From Planctomycetota bacterium (GTDB lineage Bacteria; Planctomycetota; Planctomycetia; Pirellulales; Thermoguttaceae): 64,000 nt of DNA. The notes beneath the pieces are model-generated. The model saw only the letters and a program-made list of their open reading frames with translations. It made no database searches and was not told the origin of the DNA. Location: the NCBI GenBank assembly GCA_029550925.1, contig JAKPGL010000064.1, forward strand, positions 1 to 64,000, in the 5' to 3' direction. How positions within the stretch are numbered: position 1 is the first letter of the stretch; every line of letters begins with the position of its first letter. A program made the translations under genes and the position numbers. Shown here one piece after another: positions 31,229 to 39,554 of the stretch.

Positions 31229-31963
31229 CGCCAAGGCTCGCTTGAGGCCAACGTTTCTGTTTTGTTTTCGGCTTATACCTACCCCCTGGCGGGGGTGGCT
31301 CGGAACAGGTAGTCGCTCCACCGGGGACCCTCATCCGAAAATTGGCAGGAAACAGACTGCCGGGGGTTTCCACCGCTCCCTCAGTGGGGGCGGTGTCGGT
31401 TCGTAAAACGAGCCGAGAAAAAACAATCGGAAAAAAAGGCCGATCCCGGCCCCGGAGAAGTCGTCGTACTAAACTTTATACCCTAATTCATTTGGAAAGT
31501 AACTTCAAGTGGGGTCGGTAAACTCTGTGTATTTTTTGTATTTTCTCCATTTTCTCTGTTAGTCTTACCAATAGGTATCTTTTCCCAATTTCCCGCTTCC
31601 ACGGAATCGGGTATATTTTTGGTTCCATTTTTGGGAGTTTCGTCGGGAAAAAAACAAGGCGTTCGGGCCAGTCCCCCAGGCTTTCAGAGAGAGTCCCTAA
31701 TTTTTAGGGAAAGCATTTCCCCACCGGCTGGGGATGCCGTAGAATAGGTAGATATAGAAAGTTTTGTAACATTCCGCCGAGTGAAGGAATTTTCGTAATT
31801 AGTACCATTTCAGCCGAATGCCGTGGGCCTATCCTTATCCCTCGTCGAGAGGCTAGGGCGAAGGCGGATGGGGTTTCCTCCTCGGCGCTACCGACTTGTG
31901 TAGATACCAATGGCCAAAGGGGCGAGCTGGCCCCAAAAATGAACTAGGAACGTTGTACTCGCT
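31229..31963. other. Divergent spacer between dapL and the signal peptidase gene
   Basis: No gene is convincing in these 735 bases. The stretch 31470-31650 is A/T-rich and would hold the promoters for both directions. On the minus strand TATAAA (31475-31480) is the best -10-like box for dapL, but its -35 partner is unclear. Nearer the signal peptidase gene lie two copies of repeat module A (31766-31786 and 31805-31822). Confidence 0.4.
31766..31822. repeat. Tandem repeat module A copies
   Basis: TGTAACATTCCGCCGAGTG (31766-31783) and ACCATTTCAGCCGAATGCCG (31804-31823) are two same-strand copies of the terminal module of the A-B family, without a recognisable B hairpin. A stretch partly like palindromic repeat C follows (31833-31870). 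Confidence 0.45.
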
Positions 31964-33721
31964 ATGGGATCGAAAAAGACTGTCGGCGTAAAACCTGTTT
32001 TCCCTCAGAAGGAAAAGGCTTCAGGAACATCTCCCGCGGCGGAGGTGCAGCCGGAGGGGTTGGCCAAGCATCTGCCCTCTGGCGCTGCGGTGCGGGAGAT
32101 TGTCGAATCGGTGGTGATTGCCTTTGTGCTAGCGTTTTTGTTTCGCACCTTTGAAGCCGAGGCCTTTGTCATCCCTACCGGTTCGATGGCCCCGACGTTG
32201 ATGGGCCGACATAAAGATTTAACCTGTCCGAATTGCGGCTATAGTTTTCAGGCGTCGGCCAGCGATGAGGTAACCAGTACGGGCAGTTATCGGGGGCCGG
32301 CCTTTGACGTGGTGGCCTGCACCTGTCCGATGTGTCGATATCCTGTGGAGGCCGGTCCGGACAAACACCGGTCGTTCAAGGGAGATCGGATTATCGTAAA
32401 TAAGTTTGCGTATCAGTTTTCCGATCCCCAGCGGTGGGATGTGGCCGTCTTCAAGTATCCCGGGGCAGCCGCCACCAACTACATCAAACGGATCATCGGC
32501 CTGCCGGGTGAAACGATCCGCATCTGGCATGGGGACGTGTATGTACGGCGGTCGGAAGAAACAGAGTTTCAGATCGCTCGGAAGCCGCCCGATAAGGTGC
32601 TGGCCATGTTGCAACCGGTCTATGACAACGACTACATCGTCCCGGAGATGATCGCCCAGGGTTGGCCGCCCCGCTGGCAGAACTGGTCCGGTTCGTCGGG
32701 CGTTCTGCGGGGCGGCTGGCAAGCAAGCGACGATTTCCGTTCCTATCGGACCGACGGCAGCCGGGAGGGCGAGGTTTGGCTCCGTTATCAGCATCTCGTG
32801 CCCAGCTATCAAGATTGGCAGCAGATGGGCCGAACCAAACCCGCCCCCAAACCGCAACTGATCTCCGATTTCGCCGCCTATAATACCAACCGCGATCGAA
32901 GCGCCTACCGGCAGCATCCTGGGCCGGAGATTGAAAATCTCGGCCTCCATTGGGTGGGCGATCTGGCTGTGGAGTGTGAGGTGGAGGTGGAAAGTCCCGG
33001 TGGTCGGCTGGTGTTGGAATTGGTCGAAGGCGGCTGGCGCATGCAATGCCATCTGGAGTTGGCCAGCGGCGACGCCGCGATCCGCATCGACGGCCTTCCG
33101 GACTTCCAACCCCGAGGGAAAACTCCGGTGCGCGGACCGGGCAAGTATCGGCTTCGTTTCGCCAATATCGACGATCAATTGCTGCTTTGGGTGAACGGCC
33201 GATTGATCTCGTTCGACGCTCCGACCGCCTATCCGGAACTGAACAATCGTCGTCCCCAGGAGGCCGACTTGGCGCCGGTCGGCGTTGCCGCCGCCGACGG
33301 CGCCGTGTTGACCGTCCGGCATTTGAAGATATTCCGGGATGTCTATTACATCGCCGAGCGCGGCCAAACCGGACCGGCCATCTCCGATTTCGAGCCTTGG
33401 CGCAGCCCCTATCGACCGGCAACGGCGGAAACCGTCGTGGAGTTTCTTTCCTCGCCCCAACAGTGGGACGCCTTTTTGTATCTCCGCCAAGTCGAGTTCC
33501 GTTTGGACAAAGACCAATTTTTGGTTCTGGGCGATAATAGTCCCCGAAGCCGAGATAGCCGACTCTGGGAACAAGACGGCTTTGAATACTATGTGAGCCG
33601 AGACCTCCTGCTGGGCAAGGCCCTGCTGATCTATTGGCCGCACGCCTGGGATCGCATCCCGGGAACCAATATCCCGTTTCCGCTGTTTCCCAACTTCGGT
33701 CGAATGCGGTTGATCCGATAG
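31964..33721 (+). CDS. lepB: Signal peptidase I with zinc-ribbon and large beta insertion
   Basis: A 585-residue type I signal peptidase, more than twice the usual size. A cytoplasmic basic leader precedes one membrane segment (about 43-62, REIVESVVIAFVLAFLFRTF). The catalytic Ser74 is in IPTGSMAPTLMG and the catalytic Lys175 in YIKRIIGLPGETI. Box E, GDNSPRSRDSRLW, begins at Gly523. A two-half zinc ribbon (CPNCG from Cys88, then CPMCRYP) is inserted between Ser and Lys. Between Lys and box E lie about 330 extra residues, including a beta-sandwich-like stretch (DLAVECEVEVESPGGRLVLE and on). Known planctomycete LepB proteins can be long, but the function of the insert is not known. Start ATG 31964, TAGGAACG upstream. 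Confidence 0.92.
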   Translation: MGSKKTVGVKPVFPQKEKASGTSPAAEVQPEGLAKHLPSGAAVREIVESVVIAFVLAFLFRTFEAEAFVIPTGSMAPTLMGRHKDLTCPNCGYSFQASASDEVTSTGSYRGPAFDVVACTCPMCRYPVEAGPDKHRSFKGDRIIVNKFAYQFSDPQRWDVAVFKYPGAAATNYIKRIIGLPGETIRIWHGDVYVRRSEETEFQIARKPPDKVLAMLQPVYDNDYIVPEMIAQGWPPRWQNWSGSSGVLRGGWQASDDFRSYRTDGSREGEVWLRYQHLVPSYQDWQQMGRTKPAPKPQLISDFAAYNTNRDRSAYRQHPGPEIENLGLHWVGDLAVECEVEVESPGGRLVLELVEGGWRMQCHLELASGDAAIRIDGLPDFQPRGKTPVRGPGKYRLRFANIDDQLLLWVNGRLISFDAPTAYPELNNRRPQEADLAPVGVAAADGAVLTVRHLKIFRDVYYIAERGQTGPAISDFEPWRSPYRPATAETVVEFLSSPQQWDAFLYLRQVEFRLDKDQFLVLGDNSPRSRDSRLWEQDGFEYYVSRDLLLGKALLIYWPHAWDRIPGTNIPFPLFPNFGRMRLIR

Positions 33722-33787
33722 TCGCTGGTCTAGGGGCAAAATCCATCCCCAAGGAGTTGTTGTTCTTCTTGCACGGAAGCCGTTGCC

Positions 33788-34666
33788 ATGCCGATCTTAG
33801 AAGTCCAAGGTCTGGTAAAAATCTACGGAAGCCGACGGGTCGTCGATGGTGTGGATTTCTGCGTCGATCGGGGAGAAATTGTCGGTCTTTTGGGCCCCAA
33901 CGGCGCTGGGAAAACCACCAGCTTCCGGATGACCTGCGGCCTGATCGAGCCGAACGCTGGCCGGGTGTTCCTGGACGGCGTGGAGGTAACCGATTGGCCC
34001 ATGTACCGCCGGGCGAGGGAAGGCGGCATGGGCTACCTGCCGCAAGAGATGAGCATCTTCCGAAAACTCACCGTGGAGCAAAACCTGCTGGGCGTGATGG
34101 AACTGTTGGGCATGGACCGCCGCACCCGCCGACGCCGCTGCGAAGAGCTGCTAGAAATGTTCGACATCGCCCGGCTGCGAAAAAGTTACGCCGGCTCGCT
34201 TTCCGGCGGTGAAAAGCGACGGTTGGAAATCGCCCGCGCCTTGGTCTCTAATCCGAAAATCATCATGCTTGATGAGCCGTTCAGCGGCATCGACCCGGTT
34301 ACCGTGGCCAGCATCCAGCAAATCATCCGGCAATTGCGATCCGGCGGCATTGCCATCCTGATTACCGACCACCAGGTGCGGGAAACGCTTCAGATCACCG
34401 ACCGCAGTTATGTGATCCGGGCCGGGAAAGTGCTTTGTGCCGGGACGCCAGCCGAGGTGCTGGCCAACCCGGAAGCCCGCCAGTGCTATTTTGGGGAAAA
34501 TATGGACATCGGCCCGATGGTCCCCAGCCAGGCCAATGGCGCCGGCGCGGTTTCCTCTGCAAATGACCTTTCAAACAACCAGGCAATCCCTTCAGCCAGG
34601 CCGCCCTCGCCGCATCTTCCCGCCGAAACGTCCCCTGGAAAAATCGTGCCCACCCGCTGGAGTTGA
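33788..34666 (+). CDS. lptB: LptB-type ABC transporter ATPase
   Basis: A 292-residue ATP-binding subunit that powers lipopolysaccharide extraction with LptF, LptG and LptC. Walker A is GLLGPNGAGKTTSF, the Q-loop GYLPQEMSIFRKLTVEQNLL, the signature SLSGGEKRRLEIARAL, Walker B KIIMLDEPFSGIDPVTVASI, and the switch His ITDHQVRETL. The PQEMSIFRKLTVEQN and DHQVRETL blocks separate LptB from amino-acid ABC ATPases. About 45 extra residues follow the conserved end (CYFGENMDIGP), rich in Ser, Pro and Ala. The gene starts 66 bases after lepB on the same strand; the ATG at 33788 has GGAAG 8 bases upstream. Confidence 0.94.
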   Translation: MPILEVQGLVKIYGSRRVVDGVDFCVDRGEIVGLLGPNGAGKTTSFRMTCGLIEPNAGRVFLDGVEVTDWPMYRRAREGGMGYLPQEMSIFRKLTVEQNLLGVMELLGMDRRTRRRRCEELLEMFDIARLRKSYAGSLSGGEKRRLEIARALVSNPKIIMLDEPFSGIDPVTVASIQQIIRQLRSGGIAILITDHQVRETLQITDRSYVIRAGKVLCAGTPAEVLANPEARQCYFGENMDIGPMVPSQANGAGAVSSANDLSNNQAIPSARPPSPHLPAETSPGKIVPTRWS

Positions 34667-34754
34667 CCCAGGGGGCGTTCGCAAGGAACCACGGGGGGCC
34701 GCCAAATCAGCTTTTGCGGGAGGCCCTTTCCAAACCAAACGCCGTCCGCCCCGG

Positions 34755-36671
34755 CTAACCGGTTTCCTGTTCTTGGAAGCTGCTGTGCGCCTTTTTGCGC
34801 CAGATAAGCCCGACCAATCCTGCCAAGGCCAACAGGGCCAAACTGCCTGTAGCCGGTTCCGGCACATATTGCTGGGCGCCAAACAGGAGATAGCTTTCCG
34901 GATCGGTCATCAGCAGCCAATTGGCCCGGATCCAGGCCGGCGACCGCGCCAGGTCCGAAATCCGAAACTCGTCAAACGTGCCCGCCACCCAACCGTAGCC
35001 GCTTTCCCAGGTCCCCACGTAATAATCATTACTGGAAGCCAATGTTTTGGTAACGTCCATCGCCGGGCTTATCAGTTGTCCGTCCAGATACAGATACATC
35101 TTCTGCTGGCTGGCGTCATAGACCTGGACCATATAGTGCCATTTGCCGTCAGCCACGTTTAAAGATGGACTGGTATTCCACTCGCCAGAAGTGCCGTCGG
35201 AATACCGCCAGATGAAGCCAAAGCGGGGACTGCCGCTGATCATGCTCCGAACGGCTGCCCGGAAGCTAATCGCAAAGGGATACTGATTTTGGTTGCTATC
35301 GTCGTCGATGATTTTGGCCCAGCCTTCGATGGTCAGGCTACTGGTGCCGGGGACCGAATCGCCGGTTGCCCGGAGATATTGCGGGTTGGCGTACCCGCCC
35401 AGGCTTACCGCCTGGTAAAAGACGCCAGGATCCCCGGCCGTTGCGCCGTTGGGGGCGGTCATATTGCGGTTTCGGCTGGTCGAGTCGGTAAACGTAGTGG
35501 CGCCGGCCGACTCTTCCATGTGCTGAACAATGCGGAAGTTGGTGTCCCAAGTCTCTTTGTAGCTAAGGTTTACTTTGCCGGGGCCGCCGTAGTACATGTA
35601 AATCGTGGTATCCTCCGTGCTGGACAAATTGGTTTTGACCCAGGCGTAAAGTTGTTCAGAACCCGGCTCTTTGCTGAAGTATTCCAGTTCAAACGGTAGA
35701 ACTGTTTTGCCATCGGCCGCCGTAAACACAATATCATATCCTTGTGGCGACTGACTCATCGCAAACACTTTGTTGCTCGGATCAGTCAACTTAATCGGTA
35801 CAGGAAACCCGGTCAGGTTTGTCTGGGCGGCGTCTTTTTTAATGACGATCGGCTGCCGATACCCCCAGCCTTCCAACCAGTCCTGCCGAATCGACCGATA
35901 GTGCATCATCGTCAGCGGACTCAGCTCGCCGGAGGCAATCGCCTTGACATGCACCTCCTGCAATGCCTCGTTGAAAATGGCCGTCTCGTCGATCCGACCC
36001 TGGTAATTGTACTCATAGCCCCGCCCAATATAGGCCGGCAGGTTGTCTGCTGCGGCTGGATTATAAGACGCCGTAACAGTAGCAGTACGCACGCCATTGA
36101 CGTACCAACGGATCTGATTGTTGGTCAAATCCCGAACCACGGCGATATGGTTCCACTGATTTGGCGTAAGTGCTGTGCCTGATCCTACTCCTTGGTAGGG
36201 AGATGCATTTCCGCCTGCGGTACCGTAGTAGTACGTTATCTGGCCGGAAGTCTCCTGGGTCAGTGTGCCCGAGCCGCCATAGGCTTTGGCATACGGGTTC
36301 CGTCTCACAGAAAAGTCGGTCGGATAAACCCACATGGAGATCGTCTGATCACCGGTGATCGTAAGATCCAACAAATTGCCCAAATACACATGGGGCGAGT
36401 TAGGGTCATTTCGCACGGGGCTTCCGGTAAACTGCAGGGCGTAGTCGCCCGGTCGGCCGCTGTGGCCTGCAACCCACTGGGGTAGGGTGGTCCCGGACAA
36501 TGTACCGTTGTTGCCCCGGCCGGAGTTGTCTGTGAGCGTCGTGCCGGTGCCATCGTCGAAGGTCCAATAGGCCATTAAGGCGGCCTGGGCCTCCGTGGAG
36601 CAAATCACCCCCATCCCCAACACCATACCCACCAGCATGACCGGCCTGACAGCGTGGATAATAGCTTGCAT
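34755..36671 (-). CDS. LamG / DUF2341 / LamG PEP-CTERM protein
   Basis: A 638-residue secreted protein. The signal peptide ends near STEAQA. LamG domain 1 (about 28-235) opens YWTFDDGTGTTLTDNSGRGN and holds NQWNHIAVVRDLTNNQIRWY. A DUF2341 domain (about 255-365) has GWGYRQPIVIKKDAAQTNLT and DTTIYMYYGGPGKVNLSYKE. LamG domain 2 (about 370-600) has SLTIEGWAKIIDD, GKWHYMVQVYDASQQKMYLY and FDEFRISDLARSPAWIRANW. The tag VPEPATGSLALLALAGLVGL with RKK follows. The ATG at 36671 has GGAGGGG upstream. The DUF2341-LamG pair is typical of large bacterial surface proteins that bind glycans; no enzyme motif is seen. Its end faces lptB. Confidence 0.87.
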   Translation of the reverse strand: MQAIIHAVRPVMLVGMVLGMGVICSTEAQAALMAYWTFDDGTGTTLTDNSGRGNNGTLSGTTLPQWVAGHSGRPGDYALQFTGSPVRNDPNSPHVYLGNLLDLTITGDQTISMWVYPTDFSVRRNPYAKAYGGSGTLTQETSGQITYYYGTAGGNASPYQGVGSGTALTPNQWNHIAVVRDLTNNQIRWYVNGVRTATVTASYNPAAADNLPAYIGRGYEYNYQGRIDETAIFNEALQEVHVKAIASGELSPLTMMHYRSIRQDWLEGWGYRQPIVIKKDAAQTNLTGFPVPIKLTDPSNKVFAMSQSPQGYDIVFTAADGKTVLPFELEYFSKEPGSEQLYAWVKTNLSSTEDTTIYMYYGGPGKVNLSYKETWDTNFRIVQHMEESAGATTFTDSTSRNRNMTAPNGATAGDPGVFYQAVSLGGYANPQYLRATGDSVPGTSSLTIEGWAKIIDDDSNQNQYPFAISFRAAVRSMISGSPRFGFIWRYSDGTSGEWNTSPSLNVADGKWHYMVQVYDASQQKMYLYLDGQLISPAMDVTKTLASSNDYYVGTWESGYGWVAGTFDEFRISDLARSPAWIRANWLLMTDPESYLLFGAQQYVPEPATGSLALLALAGLVGLIWRKKAHSSFQEQETG

Positions 36672-37127
36672 GGCAAACCCCTCCGAAAGACTAACCTTTA
36701 GTTTACAGGTGGAACGGCCCCCCTCCTCTTTTCTCAACCACAGCGACTGCGCTTTGGATCCGGAAAATTTCTTTGGCACTGGTTTCATTGGTACTGAATC
36801 GCTATTGAAGAAGCGTAGTGAAGACAGAGAAACCCTTGGAATGGTTAAGAAAACCCCTGTTGCTACCAACCAGCCCTTTTTTCCAGTTTTTATAGTATGG
36901 TTAAGCCTTCCGGGGAAGTCAAGGATTTAGCATTAGATTTAGCAATAGTCCGGCCATGCCCCTCTTTTAGAGGGGGCAAATGGTCCTTAAAAGTCTTCCG
37001 AGCTTTCTAGGGCCCTTTTGCTAGCAGAAGCCAGACTTGCCAGCAAGCAGTTGGTGGGAGAAAATGGGCCTTCAACAGGCGCTACCGGCGGGACATCTTC
37101 GCTTGAGGCGGAAGAGGGGAGCAACTG
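36672..37127. other. Spacer before the GntP permease gene
   Basis: No gene is supported in these 456 bases. One hairpin, GCCCCTC/GAGGGGGC, lies at 36958-36977 without a T run. The A/T-rich region 36890-36945 is where promoters for the two divergent genes would be expected; I cannot define the boxes. Confidence 0.3.
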
Positions 37128-38705
37128 ATGGCGATTTCTCCTTGGCTGATTTTGGCCGTCGGATTGGCTACGGTGTTGGGCCTGATGGTGTTGGGCCGGG
37201 TTCATGCGTTTGCCGCCCTGATTATCTCGGCGATGGTGGTAAGCCTCCTGGCTCCTGGGGCCACCGCGGAAAAGATGACCCGGGTGGCCGAGGCCTTCGG
37301 CACGACAGCGGCCAAGATCGGCATTGTGATTGCTATGGCCGCCTTGGTCGGAAAAGCGATGCTCGAAAGCGGTGCGGCCGACCAGATCGTGCGAAGCGCC
37401 CTTCGGCTTTTCGGCCCCAATCGGGCGGCGGCTGCCTTATGTGCCAGCGGTTTTATCCTGGCCGTTCCGGTCTTTTTCGATACCGTGTTTTATCTTCTGG
37501 TGCCGTTGGCGTATTCCTTGTGGCGGCAGACGCGGAAAAACTACCTTTTATATCTGACGGCCATTGCCGCCGGCGGCGTGATCACCCATACCCTAGTTCC
37601 GCCTACGCCTGGGCCGTTGTACATGGCGCCGTGCTTAAAGATTGATCTAGGCGTTATGATCCTGGTGGGCGTGATTTTGGGCATTCCGGTGGCGGTGCTG
37701 GCGATGCGGGTCTGCCATCTGATGAATCGGTGGATGCCGATCCCCATGCGGATTTTGGCCGAGGAGCCGTCGGCCGGGCAACAACCGCCGGAGCGATTGC
37801 CGCCGCTGTGGCTAGCCCTATTGCCGGTGCTTTTGCCGGTGGTACTTATTTCTACGCAGACGGCAGCCAACCTGTGGGCCGGGGCCCAGAAGGTTTCCGT
37901 TCTCCAGCCCCCTCACCCGGCTTCGCCTTCCGCTCAGCCGGCCTCTCCCGCCAGGGGAGAGGCGAATATCCACCCTCTCCCCTCTGCGGGAGAGGGTGGC
38001 CTGCGAAGCAGGCCGGGTGAGGGGGCCTCCACCCCTCTCCCCCTTGCGGGAGAGGCAAATGGCCTCCAATCGGTTCAGCAGCCAGAAACACCGCCACAAA
38101 CTTTTGCCGACCAAGTTTCTCAACTGGCCAAACTGATCGGCGATGCCAATTTTGCCCTGCTCGTGTCGGCGGTAATTGCCCTGGGCACGGTGATGGTGTA
38201 TCGGGGCTGGAGCCTTCGGCAAGTGGCCGGCGCCTGTGAAGAGGCCCTGACCAGCGCCGGGGTGATTATTCTGATTACCAGTGCGGGCGGGGCGTTTGGG
38301 GCCATGCTGGGCCAAAGCGGCCTGAAAGAAGCCGTCCAACAGCTCTTCCCCCACGGCACGCTGCCTCCTACCGGCACGCTGGCCGTGGCCTTTCTGACCG
38401 CATCGCTGCTGAAAATCGCTCAGGGGTCCAGCACCGTGGCGATCATGACCACGGCCAACATGTTCGCCGCTCTGGGCGCTAGCGCCGAGACGCTAGGGTT
38501 TCATCCGGTCTATTTGGCCGCCACGATTGCTTCTGGCTCGCTCGTAGGGTCTTGGATGAACGACAGCGGTTTTTGGATTTTTACGAAGATGGGCGGCCTG
38601 ACCGAGGGGGAAAGCCTACGCACCTGGACCGTGCTTTTAGCCGTCATTGGGACAAGCGGGTTCCTGGTGAGCCTACTGGCCTGCTGGCTTGTGCCGTTGG
38701 TATAG
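37128..38705 (+). CDS. GntP-family permease with in-frame repeat insertion
   Basis: A 525-residue polytopic permease of the gluconate:H+ symporter family. Marks are VGKAMLESGAADQIVRSALR, FDTVFYLLVPLAYSL, THTLVPPTPGPLYMA, GGAFGAMLGQSGLKEAV, FLTASLLKIAQGSSTVAIMT and GSWMNDSGFWIFTKMGGLTE, all typical of GntP. The substrate is probably gluconate or a related hydroxy acid or polyol acid. It is about 75 residues longer than usual: residues about 261-311 are encoded by palindromic repeat C (see 37908-38060), which leaves a Pro/Ala/Gly-rich extra loop between membrane segments. No kinase or dehydrogenase for gluconate lies nearby. Confidence 0.9.
   Translation: MAISPWLILAVGLATVLGLMVLGRVHAFAALIISAMVVSLLAPGATAEKMTRVAEAFGTTAAKIGIVIAMAALVGKAMLESGAADQIVRSALRLFGPNRAAAALCASGFILAVPVFFDTVFYLLVPLAYSLWRQTRKNYLLYLTAIAAGGVITHTLVPPTPGPLYMAPCLKIDLGVMILVGVILGIPVAVLAMRVCHLMNRWMPIPMRILAEEPSAGQQPPERLPPLWLALLPVLLPVVLISTQTAANLWAGAQKVSVLQPPHPASPSAQPASPARGEANIHPLPSAGEGGLRSRPGEGASTPLPLAGEANGLQSVQQPETPPQTFADQVSQLAKLIGDANFALLVSAVIALGTVMVYRGWSLRQVAGACEEALTSAGVIILITSAGGAFGAMLGQSGLKEAVQQLFPHGTLPPTGTLAVAFLTASLLKIAQGSSTVAIMTTANMFAALGASAETLGFHPVYLAATIASGSLVGSWMNDSGFWIFTKMGGLTEGESLRTWTVLLAVIGTSGFLVSLLACWLVPLV
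37908..38060. repeat. Palindromic repeat C array inside the GntP coding region
   Basis: Three GC-rich inverted units are present: CCTCTCCCGCCAGGGGAGAG, CCCTCTCCCCTCTGCGGGAG with its partner GAGGG, and CCTCTCCCCCTTGCGGGAGA. GGCCTGCGAAGCAGGC lies between the last two. The array reads in frame as PASPARGE, PLPSAGEGG and PLPLAGEA. A related intergenic copy is at 2826-2880. Confidence 0.8.
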
Positions 38706-38804
38706 TGAGTAATAAGGTTTTGGCCGTTTGGCCGGGGTAGGGCGTCCAGAACAAAGAGATCCCGCCGGGACCCCGCTAGACCGGCTGTTGGAGACGGTGT
38801 TACC

Positions 38805-39104
38805 ATGGGAGAGCTTGAGCCTCAGCCCCATTTGCCGGAGCGATGGGAGATATATTACGAGGGGCACGTGCAGGGGGTGGGGTTTCGATATACGACCCGG
38901 CGGATCGCCGCCCAATTTGCCGTAACTGGCTATGTGCGCAACCTGCCCGATGGCCGAGTGCAGGTCGTCCTGGAAGGGCTGCCGGAAGAAATGGACCGAA
39001 TGCTTCAGGCGATCCAATCGGTCATGGGCCGGCATATTGGAAGAATCACACGAAAGCGGACGGCTGCTACCGGAGAATTCCAGGGGTTTGAAATCCGGTT
39101 TTAA
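38805..39104 (+). CDS. acyP: Acylphosphatase
   Basis: A 99-residue enzyme that hydrolyses acyl phosphates. The active-site loop is GHVQGVGFRYTTRRIAAQF, with the catalytic Arg in GVGFR. The second hallmark is GYVRNLPDGRVQVVLEG, with the catalytic Asn in RNLPDG. The N-terminus is about 12 residues longer than the minimal enzyme. ATG at 38805; GGAG at 38790-38793 is the likely ribosome site. The gene follows the GntP gene by 100 bases, and a repeat element starts just after its stop codon. Confidence 0.94.
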   Translation: MGELEPQPHLPERWEIYYEGHVQGVGFRYTTRRIAAQFAVTGYVRNLPDGRVQVVLEGLPEEMDRMLQAIQSVMGRHIGRITRKRTAATGEFQGFEIRF

Positions 39105-39114
39105 TCCTGAAGAC

Positions 39115-39168
39115 CGTAACTTAGGCTGTCTAGCCTGAGCTACCGCCGGCTTGACAGTCGGTGTTACG
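39115..39168. repeat. Dispersed palindromic repeat D, single copy
   Basis: CGTAACTTAGGCTGTCTAGC with CTGAGC, CCGCCGG, TTGACAGTCGG and TGTTACG repeats the layout of 6737-6809 with one copy of the first unit. It lies directly after the acylphosphatase stop codon. Confidence 0.55.
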
Positions 39169-39299
39169 CGGGAGATTAGCATCCGCCCCGGCGCAGAATT
39201 GGCGCCATAAACGCCCAATTTATGAATTTTCGGGAACCAAAAACTCCATTTTTAGGCGTTGCTGGTTCTTTGGGGAGGCATGATTATACTACAAAGCAT

Positions 39300-39386
39300 G
39301 TAACATTTTAGCCGAATGCCAAGGAGGCTTATTTTAGGGCGCAATGTGCCCAGAATTGTCATTCCCGCGTAAGCGGGAATCATGGC
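39300..39386. repeat. Half copy of the A-B intergenic element
   Basis: Module A, GTAACATTTTAGCCGAATGC, is intact at 39300-39319. Module B, TTGTCATTCCCGCGTAAGCG with its pairing half GGGAATC, lies at 39357-39382. No inverted B'-A' half follows. Together with repeat D this accounts for most of the 450-base spacer before the ABC-2 permease gene; the rest (39387-39554) shows nothing definite. Confidence 0.6.
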
Positions 39387-39554
39387 CTGACGAGAGGCGG
39401 GCCCCCCTTTGGCCCAGACTTCTGAACTCCATGGGATACTTTTCCGTAGGATAAAATATCCCCAAAAGGGGATAGGTTTTCCAATTCAACAATACTCCCA
39501 GCTCCTATGCAGTGGGTTGCCCCCCCGAGAAGGGTACTCTGAGGATTACGTGCG

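Noticed and set aside
39259-39290. Promoter TTGCTG ... TATACT before the ABC-2 permease
   Set aside because: The spacer is 20 bases and the boxes lie about 265 bases from the start, with repeat modules in between.
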